Both the position numbers and the translations under genes were made by a program. Below are positions 37,049-45,706 of a stretch of DNA of 64,000 nucleotides, one piece after another. The number at the start of each line of letters is the position of its first letter. Position 1 is the stretch's first letter. A model generated the notes under the pieces. That model had not been told where the DNA came from and did not search any database. It saw only the letters and a list, made by a program, of their open reading frames with translations. Origin of the DNA: JBCCSZ01 sp039821145 (GTDB taxonomy: Bacteria; Bacteroidota; Bacteroidia; Chitinophagales; Saprospiraceae); contig JBCBOS010000004.1 of the NCBI GenBank assembly GCA_039821145.1, forward strand, positions 186,001-250,000, in the 5' to 3' direction.

Positions 37049-38572
37049 TCAAAGCTCCTTGCGCAAGCGCGCCACCGGAATATTGAGTTGTTCCCGGTAC
37101 TTGGCCACGGTCCGACGTGCGATGTTGTAGCCTTTTTCGCGAAGTATGTTTTTGAGCTTTTCATCGGAAAAAGGTTTTTTCTTGTTTTCCTCCTCGATGA
37201 TGTCCGTCAGTATCTTTTTGACCTCTAGGGTAGAAACCTCCTCTCCACTGTTGGTTTGTAGAGATTCGGAGAAGAAATCCTTGAGGCGCTTGGTTCCGAA
37301 TTCTGTCTGGACAAATTTGCTATTGGCCACGCGGGAGACGGTAGAGATGTCCAAGCCAGTAATGTCTGCAATGTCTTTGAGAATCATCGGCCGGAGCTTC
37401 TTCTGGTCACCTGTCAGGAAAAAATCGTACTGGTACTGCATGATGGAGTACATGGTCTTGTACATCGTCTGCTGCCGTTGGCGAATGGCGTCGATGAACC
37501 ACTTGGCCGAGTCGATCTTTTGCTTGATGAACATGATGGCCTCCTTGTCCTTGCGGTTGGTCCGCTTGCTCTTGGTGTTGTCTTTGTAAGACTTGAGCAT
37601 GTCTTTGTACTGCTCGTTGATGCGCAGGTCGGGTGCATTGCGCGAGTTGAGCGTCAGTTCCAGTTCGCCATCGCGATTGACGATGGTAAAATCGGGAACG
37701 ATGTAGTGAACGGCGCGGGAATTGCCTCCAGTATGTCCACTGGCTGGCTTGGGATTGAGCTTGAGAATCTCTTCGATGGCCGACTTGAGTTCTTCTTCTG
37801 TGATGCTCAAGTAGCGCTGCATTTTTTGGTAATGCTTCTTGGAAAATTCATTGAAATACTCGTCGATGACACGCAGGGCCAATTTGAGTGCGACCCAACA
37901 TTCGGCCGTCTCGTCCAGTGCCTCGATCCGGTACTGCAGCTGCAAAGACAAGCATTCTTGCAAGTCGGTTGCTCCCACACCGGGGGGGTCGAATCGTTGG
38001 ATTTTTTTCAACAAGCCCTGTACCTCTGCCTCATTGGTGACGATGTTTTGCGAAAACATCAGGTCGTCGATGATGGCTTCCGGATCTCTGCGCAAGTATC
38101 CATCATCATCGATGCTACCGATGATTTGCTTGGCAATGCTGGTTTCGCGCTGGTCGCGCAGGTCCAACATGCCCAGTTGTTGTTCGAGGTATTCGTGAAA
38201 GGTATTCTCTACAGCGATGGGAATGGTTTTTTCCTCCTCATCGGCCGAGTAATTGTCCGTTTTGAGTTTGTAACTGGAAGGATCGTCCTCTATGTACTCG
38301 TTGATGTAATCATCGAGTTCGAAGACCTCGTCGCGAGCGGGCTCTTCCGGCTCATCTTTGTAATCCTCCTCTTTGTTGTCATCACTACTTTGCTGGCCCA
38401 CGACCTCGGTTTCCTCTGATTCCTCACCTTCCTCCAGGGCCGGATTGGCTTCCAATTCTTCCTTGATACGTTGCTCCAGTGTAGCGGTCGGGATTTGCAA
38501 GAGCTTCATCAACTGAATCTGTTGGGGAGACAGCTTCTGAAGCATTTTCTGGCTAAGGTTCTGCTTTAACAT
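37049..38572 (-). CDS. rpoN: RNA polymerase sigma-54 factor
   Basis: The 507-residue protein has the Gln/Leu-rich activator-interacting region (QKLSPQQIQLMKLLQIPTATLEQRI), a long acidic region (about 50-115), the core-binding domain (FDPPGVGATDLQECLSLQL) and the DNA-binding C-terminus. The last includes the helix-turn-helix DITGLDISTVSRVANSKFV and the RpoN box ARRTVAKYREQL. It directs transcription dependent on AAA+ activators. None of those activators is encoded in this window. Confidence 0.97.
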   Translation of the reverse strand: MLKQNLSQKMLQKLSPQQIQLMKLLQIPTATLEQRIKEELEANPALEEGEESEETEVVGQQSSDDNKEEDYKDEPEEPARDEVFELDDYINEYIEDDPSSYKLKTDNYSADEEEKTIPIAVENTFHEYLEQQLGMLDLRDQRETSIAKQIIGSIDDDGYLRRDPEAIIDDLMFSQNIVTNEAEVQGLLKKIQRFDPPGVGATDLQECLSLQLQYRIEALDETAECWVALKLALRVIDEYFNEFSKKHYQKMQRYLSITEEELKSAIEEILKLNPKPASGHTGGNSRAVHYIVPDFTIVNRDGELELTLNSRNAPDLRINEQYKDMLKSYKDNTKSKRTNRKDKEAIMFIKQKIDSAKWFIDAIRQRQQTMYKTMYSIMQYQYDFFLTGDQKKLRPMILKDIADITGLDISTVSRVANSKFVQTEFGTKRLKDFFSESLQTNSGEEVSTLEVKKILTDIIEEENKKKPFSDEKLKNILREKGYNIARRTVAKYREQLNIPVARLRKEL

Positions 38573-38933
38573 CTGTTACTCTGTGGTGGTTTGAAGGTTT
38601 GAAAATCAGTTTTCTTTTTCTTCTGAGAACCGTAAGGCTTGAACTACGTGTTCAAAGATTGATGCTTGTTTTTGGGTCATTGGCTCTGCTCCCTTAAGAG
38701 CGATGAAGAACCTTCTACCAGGCACTAATCTGAGTGCGTCGCTTGTGCAATATAAATCATTTAATCTAATATGTCTAGCTTAGAGCCGATTTTTTAACAA
38801 AAAATATGCCAAATTATTGTATGGCAATTTATTATATAGTAAACAAAATTATGTTACGTAAACTTTTGGCCGCCAGTTCCATAATCATGCATTTATTATC
38901 TTTGTATTTCATCACTCATTTTAAGCCCTATTT
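38573..38933. other. divergent regulatory region between rpoN and pepP
   Basis: Two inverted repeats are present. TTGAAC-TACGT-GTTCAA at 38639-38655 lies in the rpoN upstream region. TGCCA-N10-TGGCA at 38807-38826 lies before the aminopeptidase gene. The half-site spacings suit dimeric repressors. A TATCTTTG -7 box at 38897-38904 probably drives the aminopeptidase gene (ATG 38934). No gene is supported. Confidence 0.45.
38897..38904 (+). promoter_or_regulatory. candidate -7 box of the aminopeptidase P gene
   Basis: TATCTTTG is an exact TAnnTTTG match, 29 nt upstream of the start codon. A -33 TTTG is not at the consensus spacing. Confidence 0.5.
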
Positions 38934-40721
38934 ATGACCCATCAGACTGCATCTGTCGACCAACGCATCGCTGCCTTGCGCCAACAAATGAAACAACAAC
39001 AAATTGACGCTTACCTCATCCCCAGCAGCGACCCCCACCAAAGCGAATACGTGGCCGAGCACTGGAAGGCACGCGAATGGTTGTCGGGCTTCAGCGGTTC
39101 GGCGGGAACGGTGGTCGTCACTGCCTCTCATGCGGGCCTGTGGACAGATTCGCGCTATTTTCTTCAGGCCGAGACCCAGCTGGCCGAGAGCGAAGTGGTG
39201 CTCCACAAACAGAAAATCCCACATGCTCCCGAACACATCAATTGGATCGCCGAGCAGCTTCCCAGCGGCAGCAAATTGGGCCTAGATGGCCGTTTGTTCT
39301 CCGTCAAACAGCTCCGCCGCCTGGCCAAGGCATTTCAAGAAAAAAGCATCGACATCGACAGCAGCCAGGACTTGCTCGACCAGGTTTGGGACAATCGGCC
39401 AAGGCTTCCCAAATTTCCCATCTTTGAACACGAGCTGCAATATGCTGGACTGAGTCGAAATGGAAAACTCGCACAGCTTCGCGGCAAAATGACAGAACAC
39501 GACTGTGGTTACCACCTCATCTCTACCCTGGACGACATCGCTTGGCTGTTCAATCTGCGGGGCAAGGATGTGGACTGTAACCCGGTCTTCATTGCCTATG
39601 CACTGATTGGGGAAAAAATCGCCTATCTGTTTTTGGATTCCGACAAGCTGGATGAAGATTTACAGGCCAGCCTCCGTGCCGATGGCGTACTGGTAAAACA
39701 ATACAACGAGATCGAAAGTTTTTTGCAGCGACTGGATGAAAAGGTCCTCATAGACAGGAGCAGCATCAATGTACAACTGTTCAATTGCCTCCAGCAGGCC
39801 GTATCTGGTCCCAACATTTGTAGCGATCTCAAGGCGGTCAAATCCACCAGTGAGATTGAACACATTCGACAGGCGATGCGCAAGGATGGCGTGGCACTGA
39901 CGCGGCTGTTTCGCTGGCTGGAACAAGAGTTGGACAAACGAACTGTCAGTGAATTTGAAGTATCGGAAAAGCTGATCGACTATCGGTCGCAGCAGGAGGG
40001 ATATCATGGAGAAAGTTTCCCAGCCATCGTTGGCTACAAGGGCAATGGCGCCATCGTACACTACCGCCCCATGCCCGATACAAGCGCACAAATCCACAAA
40101 GAAGGCATTTTGCTCTTGGACTCTGGTGGGCAATACCTCGACGGCACAACAGACATTACGCGCACCATTGCCTTGAGCGAGCCGACAGAGGAGCAGAAGC
40201 GCAATTTTACCCTTGTCCTCAAAGGCTACATTTCCTTGGATACGCTTCGTTTCCCACAGGGTACCATGGGCATTCAGATGGATGTACTGGCCCGCCAACA
40301 CCTTTGGCAGCAAGGGCTCAACTATGGGCATGGCACAGGGCATGGCGTCGGCTTTTTCCTCAATGTCCACGAATCACCACAGGGATTTGCCCCCAGCCTG
40401 GGCGCAAGGGGCACCACGGTCTTCCAGCCGGGCATGCTCACCTCCAACGAACCTGGCTTTTACAAAACAGACGAATATGGCATCCGCATCGAAAACCTGG
40501 TTGTCTGCCAGGAGTACATGAAGACAGCTTATGGCATTTTCCTCTCCTTCGAAGCGGTGACGCTGTTTCCAATCGACCGCAGCCTCATTGCAACGGACTT
40601 GTTGACACCACAGGAAAAGCAATGGCTCAATGCCTACCACAAAGAGGTCTTTGACAAGCTGTCTCCCTTACTCACAGAAGAAGAAAAAGATTGGATGGCT
40701 GACAAGTGCCAAGCGATTTAA
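38934..40721 (+). CDS. pepP: Xaa-Pro aminopeptidase P, long M24B form
   Basis: This 595-residue cytoplasmic enzyme is the three-domain form resembling eukaryotic XPNPEP1. Two creatinase-like N-terminal domains begin QQIDAYLIPSSDPHQSEYVAEHWKAR and contain SAGTVVVTASHAGLWTDSRYF. The catalytic pita-bread domain has metal ligands in LLLDSGGQYLDGTTDITRT (two Asp), GTGHGVGFFLNVHE (His), TSNEPGFY (Glu) and GIRIENLVV (Glu). It would trim peptides with proline at position 2, complementing the shorter M24B enzyme at 26349. The stop overlaps the convergent GSP-synthase-like stop by 4 nt. Confidence 0.95.
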   Translation: MTHQTASVDQRIAALRQQMKQQQIDAYLIPSSDPHQSEYVAEHWKAREWLSGFSGSAGTVVVTASHAGLWTDSRYFLQAETQLAESEVVLHKQKIPHAPEHINWIAEQLPSGSKLGLDGRLFSVKQLRRLAKAFQEKSIDIDSSQDLLDQVWDNRPRLPKFPIFEHELQYAGLSRNGKLAQLRGKMTEHDCGYHLISTLDDIAWLFNLRGKDVDCNPVFIAYALIGEKIAYLFLDSDKLDEDLQASLRADGVLVKQYNEIESFLQRLDEKVLIDRSSINVQLFNCLQQAVSGPNICSDLKAVKSTSEIEHIRQAMRKDGVALTRLFRWLEQELDKRTVSEFEVSEKLIDYRSQQEGYHGESFPAIVGYKGNGAIVHYRPMPDTSAQIHKEGILLLDSGGQYLDGTTDITRTIALSEPTEEQKRNFTLVLKGYISLDTLRFPQGTMGIQMDVLARQHLWQQGLNYGHGTGHGVGFFLNVHESPQGFAPSLGARGTTVFQPGMLTSNEPGFYKTDEYGIRIENLVVCQEYMKTAYGIFLSFEAVTLFPIDRSLIATDLLTPQEKQWLNAYHKEVFDKLSPLLTEEEKDWMADKCQAI

Positions 40722-41905
40722 AAGGCAATTTGGTGGCTGACGAATTCCGCGTCATCATCGATGATGAGATCGTCCTGTCGGCGAAAGCACAAGGCGCTGG
40801 CTTCTCCGGTCCAGAAAATACTGGGTTGGTATCGGTGGTCTTCCCAGTCTTCGTTGAAAGCAGCCAATTCCTGGTAGATTGGTAAGTAATCGCCATGGTC
40901 CCCCTCTGTTTCGTAGGCTGGCGCACTTTTCCCATCGAAATACGCAATGTTTTCTCCCATCCGACCAAAGGCAGGCTTTCGCACATATTGATTGTTGGCA
41001 AAGGCAGAGGCGGAAAAGGCTGTTTTTAGGAGGGATTCATGGTCTGGGTAGCGTTCGTACAAATGAGCCATGAGTCCTTTGGATTGAAACAACATGGCAC
41101 AGGCTGGATTGAGCACCGTGCCATGCCCATCCATGATGATGCGCTTCAGAATCTGCAACAGGTCGGGTTCTTCGTAGGCGATGAATTCCCAGGGGATGAA
41201 TTTGAACCAGAAGTCGTAGCGACGGAAGTTGTCGGCACTCAATTCCACAAAAAAGCCTTCGTCCTCTGCAAAGATGACTTTTTCCAGGGCCAGGCTTTGC
41301 ACCTCCTTGAAACCAGCTTGGGTGGCGGCTGTGGCGATGACGTCGCTGTTGAGCCAATCTTCTTCATGGCCCAGGGTTGAAATCAGCAGCGAGGCATTGC
41401 GTTTGGGGAATTTGTCTTGAATGTGTTGAAAACGGCGGGACAGGCTTCCCAGCAAGTCATTGAAGGGAGCGCCCAATAAGTCTTTTTTTTCCTGTGCCCA
41501 ATACAATTGCTGAATGACGGCAGTTTCTGGCAAGAGCGAGCAAGTATCGGCATTGATCTCCAACATCTTGATGGGCAGTCCAGAAAGGCCTCCGGCAAAA
41601 TCGAAGCGGCCGATGAGGTAGGCATCGAGTTCGTGTTGGAGAGAATATTGAATGAGGTCCACTGCCTCCGACGGAATGTCCAATTCCTTCCAACGACCTT
41701 GGGCGGCCATTGCCTGGCCTGTCTCCAGGATGCGCTGAAACAACTCTCCGGCCGCCTTTTGCAATGCCTCCAGCTCGGGAGGGGTTACGCGGATGACGTG
41801 CGTGCTGAGATAGTCGTGATTTTCTCCAGAAGCAAACCACTGGAGCCCATTTTTCTTGAGCAATTTGGCATCCAGGGGGTGCAGACGAGTCAAGCGATTA
41901 TCCAC
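40718..41905 (-). CDS. glutathionylspermidine synthase-like ATP-grasp ligase (YgiC-like)
   Basis: The 395-residue product resembles the C-terminal synthetase domain of glutathionylspermidine synthase and E. coli YgiC (386 residues). Landmarks are LKMLEINADTCSLLPE-type sequence, FIPWEFIAYEEP and KPAFGRMGENIAYF, plus acidic ATP-Mg residues near EINADT. The frame is open to 42025, but the only ATG would overlap the lipoprotein gene by 128 nt. GTG at 41905 overlaps it by 8 nt and gives the family length, so I choose it. There is no amidase domain, so ligation of an amine to an unknown peptide or protein carboxylate is likely. Partner genes suggest a polyamine substrate. Confidence 0.85.
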   Translation of the reverse strand: MDNRLTRLHPLDAKLLKKNGLQWFASGENHDYLSTHVIRVTPPELEALQKAAGELFQRILETGQAMAAQGRWKELDIPSEAVDLIQYSLQHELDAYLIGRFDFAGGLSGLPIKMLEINADTCSLLPETAVIQQLYWAQEKKDLLGAPFNDLLGSLSRRFQHIQDKFPKRNASLLISTLGHEEDWLNSDVIATAATQAGFKEVQSLALEKVIFAEDEGFFVELSADNFRRYDFWFKFIPWEFIAYEEPDLLQILKRIIMDGHGTVLNPACAMLFQSKGLMAHLYERYPDHESLLKTAFSASAFANNQYVRKPAFGRMGENIAYFDGKSAPAYETEGDHGDYLPIYQELAAFNEDWEDHRYQPSIFWTGEASALCFRRQDDLIIDDDAEFVSHQIAF

Positions 41906-42443
41906 CGAAAGAACGAGTTGAGCGTCCTGAGCCGAATCCAGACTTTCCAGAACGGGGCTTGGTGCGCGTACTGCGGGCAGCCGTGCGGTTGAGATTGTTG
42001 CCCGTGCCTTTGTTGACGCGGTCATAGGTCCGCTGGTCTACGTAGGCACCTGCGCGAGGGGCCCCGGTCCGGCGGAGCATGGAGCTGAGCATCATGTAGC
42101 CAAAAAAGCCCATGGAGGCAGAGCGAATCACGCTGCGGCTGCGGCCATCTCCCTCGGCTTCGACCAGGCGGGCTTCCTGTAGGGTGAAGGTATCAGATGT
42201 ATTGTCCAGATAATTGGCAATGATCCGACTCATAGAGGTATCAGGCACCGTGATCTCATCGGCGATCTTGAAGCGATCTGCTTCCACTTCTTTGACCACT
42301 GTCACAACACCTTGGGTGGGTTTGACCACTTCTTCTGTCTCGTATTCTGTAGAGACGTTTCCGCCACAGCTGACAAAAACAGCATGGCAGGCAATCAGAA
42401 CCACGCATACATATATGGCTCTCTTTATTTTTTGTGCATTCAT
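41898..42443 (-). CDS. YgiB-like lipoprotein of a polyamine cluster
   Basis: The 181-residue protein (ATG 42443; a second ATG lies one codon earlier) has a lipobox at VFVSC (Cys 26). The middle contains a hydrophobic glycine/methionine patch (SMGFFGYMMLSSMLRR), and the tail is Arg/Ser/Gly-rich, ending GFGSGRSTRSFGG. E. coli YgiB (DUF1190), encoded just before ygiC, has a similar layout, with a membrane-adjacent GYMMG patch and a tail ending in SRSMGG. The resemblance in architecture and neighbour is striking, though overall identity is low and I compare from memory. It may be the anchor or substrate of the ATP-grasp ligase that follows it. Confidence 0.72.
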   Translation of the reverse strand: MNAQKIKRAIYVCVVLIACHAVFVSCGGNVSTEYETEEVVKPTQGVVTVVKEVEADRFKIADEITVPDTSMSRIIANYLDNTSDTFTLQEARLVEAEGDGRSRSVIRSASMGFFGYMMLSSMLRRTGAPRAGAYVDQRTYDRVNKGTGNNLNRTAARSTRTKPRSGKSGFGSGRSTRSFGG

Positions 42444-42503
42444 CATAACAATATTTTTTTGTGCAAGGCTACGCACAGGTGGCAACCACAATTGATGGCA
42501 AAG

Positions 42504-42511
42504 CAAATATA
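42504..42511 (-). promoter_or_regulatory. candidate -7 box of the lipoprotein-ligase operon
   Basis: The minus strand reads TATATTTG, an exact TAnnTTTG match, 60 nt before the lipoprotein start codon. Its -33 region falls on the same T-tract (42529-42534) used by the opposing promoter. Confidence 0.5.
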
Positions 42512-42551
42512 AGAGATTACGGGGATATTTTTTCTTCCTGTGAAAACCTCC

Positions 42552-42580
42552 TACCTTTGCTCGTCCATTTCAACAGGAGG
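42552..42580 (+). promoter_or_regulatory. promoter and strong ribosome-binding site of the aminopropyltransferase gene
   Basis: TACCTTTG at 42552-42559 matches the -7 consensus exactly, with TTTT 19 nt upstream. An AGGAGG Shine-Dalgarno sequence at 42575-42580 lies 6 nt before ATG 42587. Such a perfect Shine-Dalgarno is uncommon in this phylum. It fixes the start and rejects the longer frame from 42461. Confidence 0.7.
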
Positions 42581-42586
42581 AAAGGC

Positions 42587-44140
42587 ATGAAGACGAACGG
42601 CTATTCTGCAGAACAGATCATTTTCTTTGTCACGGTACTCATCGCCGGGCTTTGCTCCATTGTTTACGAACTGCTCATCAGTACCACTTCTTCTTATTTT
42701 TTGGGAGACAGCATCAAGCAATTTTCCCTGACCATTGGCATCTACATGGCGGCGATGGGTGTGGGGGCCTATTTGACCCAATTCATTCCCGACAAGCTGC
42801 CAGAGTGGTTCATCCGGATCGAGCTGCTGTTGGGGGTCATTGGTGGGGCTTCGGTGCCCATACTCTACTTTGTCTTCGACCAATTATCTGCCGAACACTA
42901 CCAGTGGATCATGCTGGGGTTGACCTTTGTGATTGGGACCTTGACGGGTTGTGAAATTCCCATTTTGATCCGAATCCTAAAGACGCATTATCCCTTGAAA
43001 TCCAACCTGGCTTATGTGCTCAGCCTCGATTATGTGGGGGCCTTGATCGCCACCTTGCTCTTTCCCTTTTTTCTCCTGCCATTCGCCGGGACCTTTCGGA
43101 CCTCCATCATCTTTGGGCTGATCAACATCTTGTTGGGCTGGTTCATCTATCGCTATTTCATCGGTCAGTTGTCCTTGAACAAGCGGCATTCGTTGGAATG
43201 GGCGGCGGGTTTGAGCGTGGTTTTTTTCCTGCTGCTGGGAGGATTTTCGGGGCAATTGCTGCAGCACTGGGAGGACGACTTTTACGCCAGTCGCATCGTT
43301 CACTCTGAGCAGACACCCTACCAAAATTTGGTATTGACCAAAAATCGTTCGGACATTCGGCTGTACATCAATCGCATCATTCAGTTCTCTTCCATCGATG
43401 AATACCGTTACCACGAGGCCCTGGCCCATGTTCCCATCAACGCAGCTCCCTACAAAGAGCAGGTGTTGATCCTGGGTGGAGGGGAAGGCCTGTTGGCCCG
43501 AGAGGTGCTCAAAGACCCAAAGGTCAAGGGCATTACGGTGGTGGATTTGGACCAGAGAGTTTTTGACTTGGCCAAGAGCAACCCACATGTCTTGAAGGTC
43601 AACGAAGATGCCCTGTCCAACCCCAAGGTCCGCTTGGTGGCCCAAGACGCCATGACTTTTTTGACAGAGAGCCAAATCAAGTACGATCTCATCCTGGCAG
43701 ACTTGCCCGACCCGTCCAATGAATCGCTGGCCCGCCTGTACAGTACGGCCTTTTTTCAGTTGGTTCAGCAGCGACTCAGCGCCCATGGTGTCTTTGCCAC
43801 CCAGGCCACCAGTCCCTTTCACACGCGCAATGCATTTTGGTGCATTGAGGAAAGCTTGCGGACATCGGGCTTTGAAAATGTTTACCCCTACCACGTCTAT
43901 GTCCCTTCTTTTGGAGATTGGGGCTTTGTGCTGGCATCTGGTCTGCCGTTGACCCCCAAACGACTGACCAATGACAAGCCCTATCGCTACCTGGACTCTA
44001 CGATCGTGGAACAAATGTTTTATTTTGAAAAAGACATTGCCAAACCTGCCGACATGAGGCCCAACTACATGGACCGACCAGAGTTGTTGTCCTATTTTCT
44101 GAATGACTGGGAACAGTGGCGCAAAGAAAAAAAGCACTAG
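42587..44140 (+). CDS. speE: membrane-anchored polyamine aminopropyltransferase
   Basis: The 517-residue protein joins about seven N-terminal membrane helices (residues 10-230, e.g. FVTVLIAGLCSIVYELLIS) to a spermidine-synthase-type Rossmann domain (about 245-517). The nucleoside-binding motif GGGEG is at 297-301, followed by VVDLDQRVFDLAK. The catalytic Asp region is LADLPDPSNESLARLYS (372 onwards). The enzyme transfers aminopropyl from decarboxylated AdoMet to a diamine. The membrane half suggests activity at, or coupled to, the envelope. The AdoMet decarboxylase that makes its donor starts 2 nt downstream. Confidence 0.92.
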   Translation: MKTNGYSAEQIIFFVTVLIAGLCSIVYELLISTTSSYFLGDSIKQFSLTIGIYMAAMGVGAYLTQFIPDKLPEWFIRIELLLGVIGGASVPILYFVFDQLSAEHYQWIMLGLTFVIGTLTGCEIPILIRILKTHYPLKSNLAYVLSLDYVGALIATLLFPFFLLPFAGTFRTSIIFGLINILLGWFIYRYFIGQLSLNKRHSLEWAAGLSVVFFLLLGGFSGQLLQHWEDDFYASRIVHSEQTPYQNLVLTKNRSDIRLYINRIIQFSSIDEYRYHEALAHVPINAAPYKEQVLILGGGEGLLAREVLKDPKVKGITVVDLDQRVFDLAKSNPHVLKVNEDALSNPKVRLVAQDAMTFLTESQIKYDLILADLPDPSNESLARLYSTAFFQLVQQRLSAHGVFATQATSPFHTRNAFWCIEESLRTSGFENVYPYHVYVPSFGDWGFVLASGLPLTPKRLTNDKPYRYLDSTIVEQMFYFEKDIAKPADMRPNYMDRPELLSYFLNDWEQWRKEKKH

Positions 44141-44142
44141 CT

Positions 44143-44496
44143 ATGAAGTATCTCGGAACGCATGTCATCTTGGAACTCTACGGCTGTCCGGCTGAACTGC
44201 TGCAATCTCCCAGCGAGATGGAACGCATCATGAAGGAGGCGGCGGTGGCTTGCGAAGCGCAGATCGTCCAGAGCAATTTCCATCATTTTTCTCCCTTGGG
44301 GGTATCCGGGGTTGTCATCATCCAAGAGAGTCATTTGACCATCCATACTTGGCCCGAATACGGCTATGCTGCCGTGGACATTTTCAGCTGTGGCCCCATC
44401 AAACTTTCTGCAGGCATCGACTATTTGAGCGAGCAATTGGCGGCCCAGCGCCAGGAAGTCAAGTATTTGCAAAGAGGAGCCATTGGCGAGCTGTAG
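44143..44496 (+). CDS. speD: S-adenosylmethionine decarboxylase proenzyme, class 1b
   Basis: At 117 residues this is the short pyruvoyl-dependent bacterial/archaeal form. The self-cleavage serine is S63 in QESHLTIHTWPEYGY, with H68 and C83 (IFSCG) as the processing and proton-donor residues, in the same positions as in the Thermotoga enzyme as I recall it. It makes decarboxylated AdoMet for the aminopropyltransferase encoded 2 nt upstream. ATG 44143 gives MKYLGTHVILELYGC; the frame upstream of it lies inside speE and is rejected. Confidence 0.96.
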   Translation: MKYLGTHVILELYGCPAELLQSPSEMERIMKEAAVACEAQIVQSNFHHFSPLGVSGVVIIQESHLTIHTWPEYGYAAVDIFSCGPIKLSAGIDYLSEQLAAQRQEVKYLQRGAIGEL

Positions 44497-44511
44497 TCCT
44501 CTCCTCCCCCA

Positions 44512-45573
44512 CTAGCGAAGGAAAAAACCCTCTTTGAATGGATCATCTGGGTCGATCAAAAACGTATGCTGCCCGGTGACATAAGCCGTGCCTGATACCT
44601 GCGGGATGACGGCTTGGTGACCTCCACAAGACGACAATTCCACCACAGAACCCGTAAACAGGCTGCCTGTAATGCTTTCGATGGTCATCTCTTCTCCCAG
44701 CCTGATTTCTCCCTTGGCGTGGTGAAGGGCCATGCGACCAGAAACACCTGATCCTGTGGGGCATCGATCCACCTCCCCATCGGCAAATACACAGACATTG
44801 CGGCTGTCGACGGGATGTTGCAGCGGAGGACCAATGAAAATGGTGCCGTAAAGAAAGCTCATTTCCGGCTCCAGAGGATGGACGATGGGAAGTGGTGAGT
44901 CGATGATGGCCTGTTTGATGCGCCTGCCTGCGGATATGATGCGGCTGTAGTTTTGGGTGCTCAATTCAAGCTCCAGGGAAGGGGCATCTACATAGGCATA
45001 AAAGGCCCCTCCATAGGCAATGTCAAAGACGACTTCTCCCAGATCAGGAACCTCCAAACGCGCTTGCTGGTGAAGGACAAAAGACGGGACACAGTGAAAG
45101 CGCACCTGGCCCACCCGACCGTTTGCCACCGATGCAAAGGCCTTGATCCGACCACAGGGGGCGTCTATGTGCAAGACAGTCTCTGGCTCTTTGACCTCTA
45201 CCCACTTCCTTTCTACTGCCAACTTTGCAATGGCGATGATGGCATGTCCACACATGGTGCTGTAGCCTTCGTTGTGAAGAAAGACGATCCCAAAGTCGCC
45301 TCCTGGGTCATTGGGAGGGAGGAGGACACAGCCGTACATGTCGGCATGGCCTCTGGGTTCGTGCATAAGGGCCTTGCGGAGGTGGTCGTACTCATCGCGC
45401 AAATACCTGCGGTATGCCAGCACATTTCGTCCGTCGGGAGGAGGAAATCCCTCCAATATCACTCGCAGCGGCTCCCCTCCGGTGTGCATGTCGATGGTCT
45501 GAATCTGGTGCCAGGAGTCGGGGATTTGCCAGTGTGGGTGTCCTTGCTGAATCTGCTGGTGACTTGGAGTCAT
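44512..45573 (-). CDS. probable trans-3-hydroxy-L-proline dehydratase (proline racemase family)
   Basis: This 353-residue protein belongs to the proline racemase family. The first catalytic site has Cys (C108 in STMCGH), but the second has Thr (T273 in DRCPTGSG) instead of Cys. A Cys/Thr pair marks trans-3-hydroxy-L-proline dehydratases such as human L3HYPDH rather than racemases or 4-hydroxyproline epimerases. The expected product is delta1-pyrroline-2-carboxylate. A reductase of the right family is encoded at 36053. The gene is convergent with speD, 15 nt away. Confidence 0.85.
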   Translation of the reverse strand: MTPSHQQIQQGHPHWQIPDSWHQIQTIDMHTGGEPLRVILEGFPPPDGRNVLAYRRYLRDEYDHLRKALMHEPRGHADMYGCVLLPPNDPGGDFGIVFLHNEGYSTMCGHAIIAIAKLAVERKWVEVKEPETVLHIDAPCGRIKAFASVANGRVGQVRFHCVPSFVLHQQARLEVPDLGEVVFDIAYGGAFYAYVDAPSLELELSTQNYSRIISAGRRIKQAIIDSPLPIVHPLEPEMSFLYGTIFIGPPLQHPVDSRNVCVFADGEVDRCPTGSGVSGRMALHHAKGEIRLGEEMTIESITGSLFTGSVVELSSCGGHQAVIPQVSGTAYVTGQHTFLIDPDDPFKEGFFLR

Positions 45574-45658
45574 GTGCTTGCGTTTGTTGCTTTCCTGACG
45601 AATTTACAAAAGCTGCTGCAACAAGTTGAAGAGAGGCACAGAAATTGATGGAAAGCTA

Positions 45659-45689
45659 TTTGATCTTATTGAATTTTTACCGTTCTTTG
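45659..45689 (+). promoter_or_regulatory. candidate promoter for the 41-codon ORF
   Basis: TTTG at 45659-45662 is followed after exactly 19 nt by GTTCTTTG at 45682-45689. This matches the consensus spacing, with the TA of TAnnTTTG replaced by GT. A start site about 6 nt later would leave a short leader before ATG 45707. Confidence 0.45.
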
Positions 45690-45706
45690 CACAAAATTTT
45701 TAGCAA

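Noticed and set aside
42977..44137. 386-codon minus-strand frame antisense to the aminopropyltransferase
   Set aside because: The opposite strand carries a strong Shine-Dalgarno sequence, transmembrane helices and catalytic motifs; this frame has none.
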